Notes: generated by a model not told the origin, from the sequence alone. Counted from the first letter of the stretch, positions 54,548 to 63,650 are shown. The stretch: DNA of 64,000 nucleotides from JAAZBW01 sp035647855 (GCA_035647855.1 DASRMP010000013.1:5598-69597); one strand, 5' to 3'. Program-made: numbers and translations.

Positions 54548-55279
54548 TCAGAGTGAGCGCGCGAGCAGGAACTCCGCGAGTTCGAGGTCCCACGGCGTCG
54601 TGATCTTCAGCGATCGCTCCGACCCCGCCACCAGCCACACGTCCTCGCCAAGTGCTTCGACGAGCCCGGCGTCGTCGGAGATATCTCCGCCCGGCACCGT
54701 GTGCGCTCGCACGAGAAGGTCCCGATCGAAACCCTGCGGCGTCTGGACGGCGCGCAGCGTGGTGCGGTCCACGGTCCCCGTGACTCGTTCCAGGGGGATT
54801 GCTCCCACCCGGCGGGCTGCTGCCGCCCGCCGCGCGGCGCGTTCGGCATCGCTCCCGCCTTCCCGGGACACCTCCATCACCGGCGCGCTCGATTTGATCG
54901 TGTCGACGACGGGCATCGCCGGCACCACCGCCCCATGCCCGGACCTCACCGCATCGACCACGCGGTGGAAGACCTCCGGTGGAGTCAGAGGCCGGGCGGC
55001 GTCGTGGACCAGCACCACCTCCACATCGGCCGGAAGAGCACTCAGCGCGTTCGCCACAGATGCCTGGCGCGACTCGCCGCCGGCCACGCACACAGCGCCC
55101 GGCGCGAGGGAGCGGACGTCGTCGAGGAGATCCGGGGGAGCGGTGACGATGACGGCATCGGCCACGCGAGCGGCAGCGACGCCGTCGAGGGCGTGGGAGA
55201 GGATGGGTCGCCCAGCGAGGGGGACGAGGGCTTTGGGGAGTCGATGACCCAGGCGCGTGCCCGAGCCGGCCGCGGTCAC
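54548..55279 (-). CDS. ispD: 2-C-methyl-D-erythritol 4-phosphate cytidylyltransferase
   Basis: IspD of the non-mevalonate isoprenoid pathway, 243 residues from GTG 55279. The CTP-binding VTAAGSGTRLGHRLPKALVPL, VHDAARPLTPPE, VDTIK, the TPQGFDRDLL box and TDDAGLVE-like ISDDAGLVEALG are seen. From this GTG the first beta strand is cut. The in-frame sequence LSIAVV before it, starting at CTG 55297, would restore it; that CTG overlaps the carD stop as CTGA and has GAGGTG eight bases upstream. The coordinate given is the first conventional start. The adjacent carD-ispD pairing is common in actinobacteria. Confidence 0.92.
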   Translation of the reverse strand: MTAAGSGTRLGHRLPKALVPLAGRPILSHALDGVAAARVADAVIVTAPPDLLDDVRSLAPGAVCVAGGESRQASVANALSALPADVEVVLVHDAARPLTPPEVFHRVVDAVRSGHGAVVPAMPVVDTIKSSAPVMEVSREGGSDAERAARRAAAARRVGAIPLERVTGTVDRTTLRAVQTPQGFDRDLLVRAHTVPGGDISDDAGLVEALGEDVWLVAGSERSLKITTPWDLELAEFLLARSL

Positions 55280-55293
55280 GACAACGGCAATGC

Positions 55294-55776
55294 TCAGGAC
55301 GTCAGCACCTCGTCAATGAGGTCACGCGCATGGTCCTCTGAGGCCTTCTCGGCGAGCGCCACCTCGGATTCGAGGACTTGGCGGGCCTTGGCCAGCATCC
55401 GCTTCTCTCCGGCGGAAAGACCTCGGGCGGTCTCGCGCCGGGAAAGATCGCGGACGACCTCGGCGACCTTGATGACATCACCCGAAGCGAGTTTCTCCAG
55501 GTTGGCCTTGTAGCGGCGCGACCAGTTCGTGGGCTCCTCGACGTGCGGCGCACGGAGGACATCGAAGACGCGCGCGAGACCGTCCTGCCCGACAACGTCA
55601 CGAACGCCGACAATCTCGGCGTTCTCGGCAGGAACCTCGATGGTCAGATCACCCTGGGTGACGCGGAGCTTGAGATAGAGCTTCTCCTCGCCCCTGACGG
55701 TGCGGGTTCTGATCTCCTCGATGAGGGCGGCCCCGTGATGCGGGTACACGACGGTTTCGCCGACTGCAAACGTCAT
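55294..55776 (-). CDS. carD: CarD-family RNA polymerase-binding regulator
   Basis: A 160-residue CarD. The N-terminal RNAP-interacting domain reads [21 protein letters not shown] and the C-terminal helical DNA-binding domain includes [29 protein letters not shown] and [19 protein letters not shown]. It stabilises open promoter complexes, notably at rRNA genes. AGGAG is upstream of the ATG, and TAGAAT further upstream is a promoter -10. ispD follows, overlapping or nearly so. Confidence 0.95.
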   Translation of the reverse strand: MTFAVGETVVYPHHGAALIEEIRTRTVRGEEKLYLKLRVTQGDLTIEVPAENAEIVGVRDVVGQDGLARVFDVLRAPHVEEPTNWSRRYKANLEKLASGDVIKVAEVVRDLSRRETARGLSAGEKRMLAKARQVLESEVALAEKASEDHARDLIDEVLTS

Positions 55777-55809
55777 GAGAAGCGGCTCCTGTAGTTGTGC
55801 AACGTCACG

Positions 55810-55815
55810 ATTCTA
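55810..55815 (-). promoter_or_regulatory. carD promoter -10
   Basis: On the minus strand TAGAAT occupies 55815 to 55810, which would start transcription near 55803 and leave a leader of about 27 nt containing AGGAG. Confidence 0.5.
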
Positions 55816-55972
55816 TCACGGCTCACATGCCTCGTACTCGCGCGGTCGAGGCGCTGGACACCGCGGAAAACCGCTGATCTCCGGGGTGTGCGCTTTCCCG
55901 GGAGGCTGACCACCCCGGGCAGCGGTAACCTTCCGCATAGGTCTTCAGTCCCAGGCCCTTAGGAGTAGTCCC

Positions 55973-56434
55973 ATGTCCCGCCGCAATGGCCCTCGGATTG
56001 CCGGTCTCGCTGCCGTTGCGGCCACGCTCGCGCTGCTTTCCTCGTGCGCGTGGGCGAGCCCGATCCGTACCCAGGAGAAGTACGCCGCATCCGACGGCGT
56101 CCGGGTCACGCTTGACGACGACGGCACCGTGCGAGTCGAGAACCTCATGGTGCTCACAGAGGCGGAGGGCGCGGACGCCCAGCTGTTCGGAACAATCGTG
56201 AACGACACCACCGGGCCCGTCACGATCGGGGTGGAGATCGGCGGCTCGGAAGCTGAGTTCGATATCGGCGCAGCCTCCGTGACGCGCCTCGAGGATCAGA
56301 CAGGCCCCTTCTCCCACGAGGGCGCAGTCCCCGGCGCGACCATCGAGGTGGAATTCTCGTACCGGGGGATCACGTCGAGGGCGGTGCCGGTGCTCGACGG
56401 CACGCTCGATCCCTACAGCGAGTACCTGCCGTAG
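55973..56434 (+). CDS. Putative lipoprotein
   Basis: A 153-residue exported protein. The signal peptide ends in a lipobox, LALLSSC, with the anchoring cysteine near residue 25. The mature part is a beta-rich domain of about 125 residues (GTVRVENLMVLTEAEGADAQ onward). Homologous small lipoproteins occur beside regX3/senX3 or phoU in other actinobacteria, without a known role. AGGAG is seven bases before the ATG. Confidence 0.8.
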   Translation: MSRRNGPRIAGLAAVAATLALLSSCAWASPIRTQEKYAASDGVRVTLDDDGTVRVENLMVLTEAEGADAQLFGTIVNDTTGPVTIGVEIGGSEAEFDIGAASVTRLEDQTGPFSHEGAVPGATIEVEFSYRGITSRAVPVLDGTLDPYSEYLP

Positions 56435-56446
56435 CGCCGCGTGCGG

Positions 56447-57139
56447 TCAAGACTTGCTGGGCGGCACCATCTTGTAACCCAGTCCGCGCACGGTGGTGAT
56501 GAGTTCCGGGCGGGCTGGTTCGCTCTCGATCTTCGACCGCACGCGCTTCACGTGGACGTCGAGCGTCTTCGTGTCGCCCACGTAGTTGGATCCCCAGACC
56601 CGGTCGATGATCTGGCCGCGGGTGAGCACTCGGCCCGCATTGCGCATGAAGAATTCGAGCAGTTCGAACTCGCGGAGCGGCAGCGCGATGGGCTCACCCC
56701 TCACGGTGACTTCGTGCCGGTCGACGTCCATCTCGACCTGACCGACCCTCAGCACCGGCTTCTCCGCAGACTCGTATTCGGCCTCGATACGGCGCATGAT
56801 CGCGTTGATCCGCGCCACGAGTTCACGGTACGAGTACGGCTTCGTGACGTAGTCATCGGCGCCGATCTCCAATCCGACCACTTTGTCCACCTCGGAGTCC
56901 TTGGCGGTGACCATGATGATCGGCGTGTTCGAGCGGGCGCGGATCGCTTTGCACACCTCCACCCCCGACAGCCCGGGGAGCATAAGGTCCAGGATGACGA
57001 CGTCGAACTGGGGATTCCACTCCGCGAGTGCGTCGGTGCCAGTCTCGACGGCGACCACCTCGTAGCCGTCCCGCTCCAGCTTGAACTTGAGGGGGTCGCG
57101 GTAGGCGGCCTCGTCCTCGACGAGCAGGATCTTCGTCAC
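56447..57139 (-). CDS. regX3: OmpR-family response regulator RegX3
   Basis: A 230-residue response regulator. The receiver has the acidic pair in LLVEDEAAY, the phosphoacceptor in VVILDLMLPG, MVTAKDSE and the conserved lysine in DDYVTKPYS. The winged-helix C-terminal half contains LPLREFELLEFFMRNAGRVLT and VKRVRSKIE, and ends in TTVRGLGYK. With SenX3 it activates phosphate-starvation genes. The start overlaps the senX3 stop by 4 bp. Confidence 0.95.
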   Translation of the reverse strand: MTKILLVEDEAAYRDPLKFKLERDGYEVVAVETGTDALAEWNPQFDVVILDLMLPGLSGVEVCKAIRARSNTPIIMVTAKDSEVDKVVGLEIGADDYVTKPYSYRELVARINAIMRRIEAEYESAEKPVLRVGQVEMDVDRHEVTVRGEPIALPLREFELLEFFMRNAGRVLTRGQIIDRVWGSNYVGDTKTLDVHVKRVRSKIESEPARPELITTVRGLGYKMVPPSKS

Positions 57140-58323
57140 GAGTCTTCTCCCTCCGTGCGGGTTGCCGCCGCCTCCGGAAGCTCCTCATCGGCCTGCTGCG
57201 CCGTGAATTGCGGAATCTCGAGCGTGAGGGTGGAGCCGCGGCCTGGTTTCGACCATAGCGTCACTTCGCCACCGTGGTCCGCTGCGATGTGCTTCACGAT
57301 CGACAGGCCGAGACCCGTGCCCCCGGTGGCGCGGGAGCGGGCCGAGTCCACCCGGTAGAAGCGTTCGAACACCCGGTCGTGAGCCTCCGAGGGAATGCCG
57401 ATTCCCTGGTCTACGACGGCGATCTTGACAATCCCGTCGGACGCGCGGACGCCCACCGAGACCTTCGATTTGTCCGGCGAGTAGTGGATCGCGTTCTCAA
57501 GGAGATTGCGCACTGCGGTGGTCAGCAGGTTCTCATTGCCGAGGACCTGGAGATCCTCGGTTCCGCCCCGCACGAGCGTGATGGAGTGGGACTCCGCCTC
57601 GACCCGGACGCGATCCATCGCTTCGGCTATGACGTCGTCGACGTCGACGATGGTGCTCTCCTTGAGCGCGTCGGGCTCCTGGAGACGGGAGAGGTCGATG
57701 ATCTCCTGGACGAGGGTCGCGAGCCGGGTTGCCTCTCGTTTCATTTGCTTCGAGAATCGGGCGACGACGTCGGGCTCGTCGGCGTGCTCTTCGACCGTCT
57801 CGGCGAGCAGACCGATTGCCCCGACAGGGGTCTTGAGTTCGTGCGACACGTTTGCGACGAAGTCCCGGCGAGTCTGGTCCAGGCGGCGCGACGGCGTCTG
57901 ATCGCGTCCCAACACGATGACGCGGTCGCGCGTCAGTGGGGCCACCGCGACCGCCAGATAGATCATGCTGGAGCTCCCCGCCCTGCCCCGCCTGAGTCCG
58001 AATTCGGCGGCCTGCGCATGCCCGGTCTTTCGCAGTTCGGAGACCAGACGGAGGATCTCGGGGTGGGCCAATCGACGCCGGCGCGCGAGCCCGAACTGCA
58101 GCGCAGGCGCATTCGCTCGCAGGACCTCGTCATGCGGGCCGAGAACGAGCGCGGACTCGTGGAACGCCGCCAGCATCGCCGCCTCGTCCTGGCTGAGATC
58201 CTCCGACAGTTCCGACGTCTCTTGCTGCCGTTCGCGTTCGGAGGAGAAGAACGCCCACGTCGAGACCGCTCCGATCAGCAAGCCGACGATGGCGGCGACC
58301 ATCACGTCCCAGGCGAACTCCAC
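57136..58323 (-). CDS. senX3: Sensor histidine kinase SenX3
   Basis: A 395-residue phosphate-responsive kinase. One clear N-terminal membrane helix (VMVAAIVGLLIGAVSTWAFF), a PAS-like region (about 55-130), the H-box DFVANVSHELKTPVGAIGLL, N-box NLLENAIHYS, and G-boxes DQGIGIP and GGTGLGLSIVKHI. Starting at GTG 58323 puts the helix in the usual place, and TAGAGT lies 8 nt upstream. A longer form to 58368 is open. It lies divergent to phoU. Confidence 0.92.
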   Translation of the reverse strand: MEFAWDVMVAAIVGLLIGAVSTWAFFSSERERQQETSELSEDLSQDEAAMLAAFHESALVLGPHDEVLRANAPALQFGLARRRRLAHPEILRLVSELRKTGHAQAAEFGLRRGRAGSSSMIYLAVAVAPLTRDRVIVLGRDQTPSRRLDQTRRDFVANVSHELKTPVGAIGLLAETVEEHADEPDVVARFSKQMKREATRLATLVQEIIDLSRLQEPDALKESTIVDVDDVIAEAMDRVRVEAESHSITLVRGGTEDLQVLGNENLLTTAVRNLLENAIHYSPDKSKVSVGVRASDGIVKIAVVDQGIGIPSEAHDRVFERFYRVDSARSRATGGTGLGLSIVKHIAADHGGEVTLWSKPGRGSTLTLEIPQFTAQQADEELPEAAATRTEGEDS

Positions 58324-58428
58324 GCTTACGAACTCTAGGCGAACGAGTAACAGGATTCCGAGTCGCAAACTCGTGGATCCGGCCGATTCAGGAACCCGTC
58401 ACCGTGTGTTAACTGATGGCTGGAAGGC

Positions 58429-58434
58429 TAGCCT
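58429..58434 (+). promoter_or_regulatory. phoU promoter -10 candidate
   Basis: TAGCCT about 40 bp before the phoU GTG, in the 150-bp gap shared with senX3. GTTAAC (58408-58413) lies upstream, but I could not define a phosphate-regulator box with confidence. Confidence 0.4.
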
Positions 58435-58473
58435 TGATCCGCAAGTGATCGCGCCGCTCAAGAAGGAGTCCCA

Positions 58474-59160
58474 GTGCGTAAGATTTTCCAACAGGAGCTG
58501 AGCGAGCTCGGGGATGACCTGGCAGCGATGGCCGAGAAGGTCGCGGAGGCCGTCCGCGGAGCCGGCGAAGCGCTCCGCGAGGTCGACATCGAGAAGGCCG
58601 AGAAGGTCATCGACGCAGACAACCGGATCGACGAGTACGAGGACACGATCGAGGCGATGTGCCTCTCGCTTCTGGCTCTCCAACAGCCGGTGGCAACCGA
58701 CCTGCGCCTCGTTGTCTCGGCGATGCGACTCTCCGCCACCCTCGAACGCATGGGTGACCTCGCCCGCCATGTCGCGTACATGGTCCGCTCGCGTTACCCC
58801 GAGGCAGTCTCCTCGGGCCCCATGCTGGAACTCATCTCGGGCATGACGATCAAGGCCTCCGAGGTCACCAACCAGTTCGTCGAGCTCATGGACACGCACG
58901 ACCTCGATGCGGCGCACGCGATTCACGTCGAGGACGACTACCTCGACGATGCCCTCACCCGCTCGTTCGATCTGCTCACAGTGCAGAACGTTGAACTCAC
59001 CCGCCAGGAAGTGGTCGACGCCGTCCTGTTGATACGTTTCCTCGAGCGGATCGGCGACCACTGCGTCTCGGGTGCGGACCGGATCATGTATCTCGTGACC
59101 GGAGACCTCGACCGGTCAGTGACCGCGCCTGTCGACGGCGAGGAAATGTATGTCGACTGA
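58474..59160 (+). CDS. phoU: Phosphate signalling protein PhoU
   Basis: A 228-residue PhoU made of two similar three-helix bundles with the metal-binding repeats SATLERMGDLARHVA (about 90) and RFLERIGDHCVSGADRI (about 190). It passes the phosphate-uptake state to SenX3. The GTG has AAGGAG nine bases upstream. It is divergent from senX3, and a strong hairpin lies just after it. Confidence 0.95.
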   Translation: MRKIFQQELSELGDDLAAMAEKVAEAVRGAGEALREVDIEKAEKVIDADNRIDEYEDTIEAMCLSLLALQQPVATDLRLVVSAMRLSATLERMGDLARHVAYMVRSRYPEAVSSGPMLELISGMTIKASEVTNQFVELMDTHDLDAAHAIHVEDDYLDDALTRSFDLLTVQNVELTRQEVVDAVLLIRFLERIGDHCVSGADRIMYLVTGDLDRSVTAPVDGEEMYVD

Positions 59161-59206
59161 GCTGTTGGCCGGCTTTGCCGTTGATTGACCTCGCTGTTGA
59201 AATGGC

Positions 59207-59237
59207 GCGGCCCCGGTGCTTCGAGCACCGGGGCCGC
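59207..59237. terminator. Bidirectional terminator hairpin
   Basis: GCGGCCCCGGTGCT (59207-59220) pairs perfectly with AGCACCGGGGCCGC (59224-59237) around the loop TCG, a 14-bp stem between the convergent phoU and gpmA genes. Confidence 0.85.
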
Positions 59238-59251
59238 CGTGGCGCAGGGGG

Positions 59252-59989
59252 TCACTTGCCCTGGTTGGCCACTGCCTGGATCGCGGCCTTGGCGGCCTCT
59301 GGGTCGAGGTAGGTGCCGCCGGCCTTGATGGGCTTGAGGTCTTCGTCGAGTTCGTAGTAGAGCGGAATTCCGGTCGGGAGGTTCAGCCCGGAGATCGCAT
59401 CATCCGAAATCCCGTCGAGGTGCTTGACGATCGCACGGAGCGAGTTTCCGTGAGCCGCCACCATGACGGTCTTGCCGGCCTTGAGGTCCGGGACGATCTC
59501 GGCCTCCCAGTACGGCAGCGCGCGCTCGAGGACGTCCTTGAGGCACTCTGTCAGCGGGATCGGCTCACCCGCATACCTGGGATCCGTGTCCTGTGAGAAC
59601 TCGCTGCCTGGCTCGATCGGGGGCGGCGGGACGTCGTAGGAGCGGCGCCACTGCATGAACTGCTCTTCACCGTATTCGTCGCGGATCTCCTTCTTATTGA
59701 GGCCCTGGAGCGCGCCGTAGTGGCGCTCGTTGAGGCGCCAGTGGCGCTTCACGGGGATCCAGTGAAGGTCGGCGGCGTCGAGGGTGAGGTTCGCCGTCAT
59801 GATCGCCCGCCGGAGGAGGGAAGTGTGCAGCACGTCTGGCCTGATGCCGGCATCGAGGAGCATCTTGCCGCCCGCAATGGCCTCGTTCCAGCCCTTCTCC
59901 GACAACGGCACGTCGACCCAGCCGGTGAACAGGTTTTTCGCGTTCCAGTCGCTCTCGCCGTGACGGAGCAGTACCAGTTTGTAAGTCAT
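59252..59989 (-). CDS. gpmA: 2,3-bisphosphoglycerate-dependent phosphoglycerate mutase
   Basis: A 245-residue glycolytic mutase. The phosphohistidine motif [24 protein letters not shown], and [19 protein letters not shown] are complete. GAGG lies just upstream of the ATG. Convergent with phoU. Confidence 0.96.
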   Translation of the reverse strand: MTYKLVLLRHGESDWNAKNLFTGWVDVPLSEKGWNEAIAGGKMLLDAGIRPDVLHTSLLRRAIMTANLTLDAADLHWIPVKRHWRLNERHYGALQGLNKKEIRDEYGEEQFMQWRRSYDVPPPPIEPGSEFSQDTDPRYAGEPIPLTECLKDVLERALPYWEAEIVPDLKAGKTVMVAAHGNSLRAIVKHLDGISDDAISGLNLPTGIPLYYELDEDLKPIKAGGTYLDPEAAKAAIQAVANQGK

Positions 59990-60826
59990 GCCTCAATCCT
60001 GCCGTATCGAACCCGGCGTTGGTGCGGACTCTCGGCAGTTACCGCTGGGCTGTTGCCGCACGCGCCGTGCCGCTGTTGCCGCACGCGCGCCACCTCCCAT
60101 CCGGGCGGCGGCTCCGTCCGTGCAGGTTTCTCCACTTCCATGCGGGTTGCGGACGGTTCGACAGCCCCCGCGGGCCCCTCGGCCCGGTTGTTGGCCGATG
60201 CTCCGGGAATAGCCGTTTTCGGCCCAGAATGGGCCTCCCGAACAGGGGCGAGCGGAGACTACTGTAGGAGTTTCGGCAGCGCGTGCTGGTTTCGTGCGGT
60301 CGGGAGGTGCTTGCGGGTCTCTTCAACCGGTAGCAGAGCGACTCCTGTAGGCGTTTGGTTTCTAGTGTGGGAGTTACGCGCGCGTCAAACCCCTACAGCA
60401 GAAACCAAACGCCTACAGACGACGAATCAGCCGGTCCAGAGAGGCCGCGAACAGGCGAAAAGAGACCAAATCTGCCCCGCGGCGGGGTGCGAGCCGGTCC
60501 GCAGGGCCAAAACTCCTACAGTAGTCCCTGTTCGTCCCGTTTGGGAGGCCCATTCCGGGCTGAGAATGCTGCATTCACTGGACTAATGGCTGGAAGCCGC
60601 AGGCGAGAGACTCTCAGGAGCCGTCGGACCGCCTGAACCCGCGCGGCAGCGGCTGGGCGTGTGTGCACCGAGGCGGGCAAGACAAGAGCAAGGCGACGAA
60701 GAGCCTCGTTCAGCTCATCGTCGCCATTGGCTCGTAGGTTTTCAGCCGCTGCATCCCGGGTTGCAGGCAATCAGGGCAACCGGCAGCCCCGCTGCCAGGA
60801 TTCTGGGGAGAGGAGAACTTCCCCTG
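59990..60826. other. 837-bp non-coding region around a palindromic element
   Basis: No gene is visible. It contains a doubled GCTGTTGCCGCACGCGC (about 60050-60090), the palindromic element (60257-60526) and its outer arms. GGAATGGGCCTCCC-type sequence at about 60227-60240 is mirrored at about 60543-60557. The remainder to the lsr2 gene shows nothing I can assign. Confidence 0.6.
60257..60526. mobile_element. MITE-like palindromic element, copy B
   Basis: A 270-bp element with perfect 17-bp terminal inverted repeats, GACTACTGTAGGAGTTT (60257-60273) and its complement (60510-60526). The first 38 bp nearly match copy A. The internal hairpin GTAGGCGTTTGGTTTCT/AGAAACCAAACGCCTAC is better paired than in copy A, with different bases, so pairing rather than sequence seems conserved. 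Outer arms extend the inverted symmetry to about 60227-60557. Confidence 0.75.
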
Positions 60827-61165
60827 TCAGCCCACTTCGTTTTCGTAACGTTCGCGGAGCTCGGCCGGAATACGGCCGCGATCGGAAACCTCAATGCCTT
60901 GATCCCGCGCCCACAAGCGGATCTTCGATGCGTCCGAGGCGGAGGCGGGGCGACGAGTACCGCGGCCGGCCTCGCGAGTCGAGCGGCGCCCGCTGGCGCG
61001 GCGCGCGCCGGCGATCCACCTTTCGAGTGACGCGCGGAGCTCCGCCGCATTCTCCTCGGTGAGGTCGATTTCGTACTGGACTCCGTCCAGCCCGAAGTTG
61101 ACTGTTTCTGCGGCAACTCCGCCGTCGATGTCATCCACCAGGTGCACGACAACCTTCTTCGCCAT
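60827..61165 (-). CDS. lsr2: Lsr2-type nucleoid-associated protein
   Basis: A 112-residue xenogeneic silencer that bridges AT-rich DNA. N-terminal MAKKVVVHLVDDIDGGVAAE dimerisation strand, YEIDLTEENAAELRASLERWI, a basic linker and the C-terminal IRLWARDQGIEVSDRGRIPAEL with the AT-hook-like RGR. ATG 61165 matches the family start and has GGAAAGG upstream; the frame extends to 61216. Confidence 0.95.
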   Translation of the reverse strand: MAKKVVVHLVDDIDGGVAAETVNFGLDGVQYEIDLTEENAAELRASLERWIAGARRASGRRSTREAGRGTRRPASASDASKIRLWARDQGIEVSDRGRIPAELRERYENEVG

Positions 61166-61266
61166 ATCGAGCCTTTCCAGTAGGGATCTGAATTGCAGTG
61201 TATACCCACTGTACAAGCAAATCCGATGTCAGGAGAACTCTAGAGTGCAATGGATGCCGAACTCTG

Positions 61267-61404
61267 CTATTTGGACTCGGAGGTCTTTTCGAGACGTGAG
61301 TTCGCGATTCGCTCGTTCCGGTCCGCACGGAAGATTGCCCGAATGACGGCGAAGAATGCGGCTGCTACCACGATGGTCGGGGCCAAGGCCTGGATGATGT
61401 CCAT
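61267..61404 (-). CDS. 45-aa membrane peptide
   Basis: MDIIQALAPTIVVAAAFFAV followed by IRAIFRADRNERIANSRLEK and TSESK: one hydrophobic helix (about 7-24) and a basic, helical tail. AAAGG precedes the ATG. It lies about 100 bp upstream of lsr2 on the same strand. Small helix-plus-basic-tail proteins near lsr2 are seen in actinobacteria, but no family name can be given. Confidence 0.55.
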   Translation of the reverse strand: MDIIQALAPTIVVAAAFFAVIRAIFRADRNERIANSRLEKTSESK

Positions 61405-61796
61405 CTTGTGCCTTTCTGGTGCGAGATCGCGGGTGTGACCCCTTCCTGATCTCGGAGGAATACGGGCAGGATCGCAGGGGAGTCATCATTGTACGCTCCG
61501 GCTGTACTGATGCTCATCCCGGAAGGACCGGCCAATGTCCTGCTCATCCAAAAGGGACAATTCACGGGATGCCGATCTCGGTCGGCCGCGATTCACCCGT
61601 CCTCGAGCGGCGATGTCAGATGGGCGAGCCGGTCGCAAAAAGCCGGACACGAACCGAACCCGGACAGTGGGTCTCGCAATCGGAGGCCGCCGAATGGGGA
61701 CGAACGAATGGGACTCGCCAATTCCGGATGGTGCGGCCACAGGCATCCACACCGGTGAAAGAATGCGGCTGCCCCGGGCCACCAGCATCCATACCG
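61405..61796. other. 392-bp intergenic region, no gene seen
   Basis: Reading frames here lack coding character. The right half has two diverged direct repeats (TGCGGC, then GCATCCA, then ACCGG, then AAA) that run into the tRNA terminator hairpin. Confidence 0.5.
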
Positions 61797-61848
61797 GAAA
61801 AGGTGCGGCCGTCCCGCGTCCTCATCGACGCGCGGGACGGCCGCACCT
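61797..61848 (-). terminator. Intrinsic terminator of tRNA-Thr
   Basis: An 18-bp perfect stem, 61801-61818 (AGGTGCGGCCGTCCCGCG) with 61831-61848, around a 12-nt loop. Read on the minus strand it is followed by TTTT, as for a Rho-independent terminator after the tRNA. Confidence 0.9.
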
Positions 61849-61854
61849 ACTCTG

Positions 61855-61927
61855 AGCCGCCTAAGGGAGTCGAACCCTTGACCTATTCATTACGAGTGAA
61901 TCGCTCTGCCGACTGAGCTAAGGCGGC
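61855..61927 (-). tRNA. tRNA-Thr (CGT)
   Basis: A 73-nt minus-strand tRNA. Acceptor GCCGCCT/AGGCGGC, D-arm GCTC..GAGC, anticodon stem ATTCA/TGAAT with loop CT-CGT-AA, and T-arm AAGGG-TTCGACT-CCCTT. CCA is not encoded. A strong terminator follows. Confidence 0.96.
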
Positions 61928-61987
61928 GTGACCTCGAAAGAGTCTACAAGGCGCCCGGTCCGGCCACAAACGGTTGTGACGTGCCTT

Positions 61988-63568
61988 TCAGCACGTTTCC
62001 CCGGGAGCCGGAACTGTCCCGTGCAGTAGGAAGTCATCTACAACATCAATGACGCACAGGCTGTTGCCGTACGCCGTGTGGCCGTCGCCGTCGTACGTGA
62101 GGAGGTGGCCGTTCTCGAGTTGGTCGGAGAGCGAGACTGCCCATTCGTAGGGGGTGGCGGGGTCTCCCGTGGTGCCAATGATGAGAATGGGTGGGCTGCC
62201 TTCTGCCGCGATCGGCAGGCGTTCCCGCGCGGACTCGTACGGCCAGTTCGAGCAGCCGACTTCCGAGTACGCGAGACTATCGCCGAAAACGGGGTACAAC
62301 TCCGCCATTCGTGCGCCGTCGGCCCGCCAATCCTCAAGCGTGCCCTCGATCGGATAGTCCAGGCAATTGATCGCGGTGAACGCCTCTTGGAGATTGCCAT
62401 CGAAGGTGCCGTCGGGGTTGCGGGAGTTGCCGGTGTCCGCGAGTGCGAGCAATCCGGTTCCGTCGCCCAGGTTGATCGCCTGGTCGAGTGCAGTGGTGAG
62501 CTGCGGCCAGTAGAAGACGGAGTACATCGCGGTGGTGACGCCGCTCGTCGCGAGAGACTGCGTCAACGATCTGTCGGGATCATCCGTGCGTAGCGGCGTC
62601 GAAAAAGTCACCTCGAACAGCTGGCTGATCTTCTCAAGTCCGTCCTCTGCCGAGCCCCGGTGCCAGCAACTGCTCCCCGCGAGGCAGTTCTCCATGTAAG
62701 AGCGGATCGCGCGGTCGAACCCCATCGCCTGTCCCATCGCGATCTCGCTCATCGATAGCGACGGGTCCATTGCGCCGTCGAGAACGAATGTTCCGACATT
62801 CTCCGTGAACATGTCCGCGTAGAGCGTGCCGAGGTAGGTGCCGTACGAGAAGCCGAAGTAGTCAAGCGTGTCCGCACGGCTGATTACCGCACGCAAGATG
62901 TCCATGTCCCGCACGGCCGATTCGGAGTCGACGAACTCGAGCAGCGGACCGGTGTTCTCCTGGCACTTCGCCGCATGCTCCCGGATGAAATCCGCATAGG
63001 ACTCGAAATCCTCGTCGGTCTCCAGAGGTATATCCATGGCCAACTGGGCGTCCAGTTCGGCATCGCTGATGCACTCGACCGCCGACGACGTCTGCACCCC
63101 TCGCGGGTCGAAGCCGACGAGGTTGTACAGCTCGGTGACCGACTCGTCGAAAAGATAGGACGCCCACGTCACCATTTCCGTGCCCGAGCCACCTGGACCG
63201 CCTGGGTTGAGGAGGAGCATGCGCCCCTTGTCTCCGGCCGTGTTGTGGCGCCGGACGGCCAGCGTGATCGTCTCGCCGTCCGGGTCGTCGTAGTTCATCG
63301 GCACGACGACGTCGGTGCACTCGAACTCCATGCCGTCCACTTCGCAGGGGCTCCAGGCAACGGACTGCCCGTAGAAACTGGCCAGGACGGGATCCGTGCC
63401 GCCGAGGGGATCGAAGGTGCCGCTGTCCTCGGCGGCGCTTTCCGCGCCACTGCGCGAGGACCCGCCGGCCTCTGTGGGCCGCTCTTTCGGCGGCTGGCCA
63501 CCCGTGCACGCGGCAAGGGCGAGAACAGAGACGAGAGCTGCGGAGATGATGGCACGCGAACGACTCAC
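61988..63568 (-). CDS. Secreted TAP-family alpha/beta hydrolase (tripeptidyl aminopeptidase type)
   Basis: A 526-residue lipoprotein peptidase. The signal peptide ends in lipobox LALAAC (Cys about 21), then a Ser/Glu-rich linker. The catalytic domain has LLLNPGGPGGSGTEM, FDPRGVQTSS, the nucleophile elbow FGFSYGTYLGTLYADMF, GTTGDPATPYEWA (Asp), and GDGHTAYG (His). The TAP-like C-terminal domain is present. It probably trims peptides outside the cell. GTG 63568 has TAGTCT ending 6 nt upstream, a leaderless arrangement. Confidence 0.9.
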   Translation of the reverse strand: MSRSRAIISAALVSVLALAACTGGQPPKERPTEAGGSSRSGAESAAEDSGTFDPLGGTDPVLASFYGQSVAWSPCEVDGMEFECTDVVVPMNYDDPDGETITLAVRRHNTAGDKGRMLLLNPGGPGGSGTEMVTWASYLFDESVTELYNLVGFDPRGVQTSSAVECISDAELDAQLAMDIPLETDEDFESYADFIREHAAKCQENTGPLLEFVDSESAVRDMDILRAVISRADTLDYFGFSYGTYLGTLYADMFTENVGTFVLDGAMDPSLSMSEIAMGQAMGFDRAIRSYMENCLAGSSCWHRGSAEDGLEKISQLFEVTFSTPLRTDDPDRSLTQSLATSGVTTAMYSVFYWPQLTTALDQAINLGDGTGLLALADTGNSRNPDGTFDGNLQEAFTAINCLDYPIEGTLEDWRADGARMAELYPVFGDSLAYSEVGCSNWPYESARERLPIAAEGSPPILIIGTTGDPATPYEWAVSLSDQLENGHLLTYDGDGHTAYGNSLCVIDVVDDFLLHGTVPAPGETC

Positions 63569-63650
63569 CTCCGCAGACTAACCCCAATACCGTCAACTTA
63601 AGGTTTTGCTCGAGGGTTCAAGGGTTCTTGTCGGCGTGCCGTGGGTGGGG

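Noticed and set aside
58381..58428. PHO box upstream of phoU
   Set aside because: GTTAAC and nearby sequence hint at direct repeats, but I could not align two convincing half-sites.
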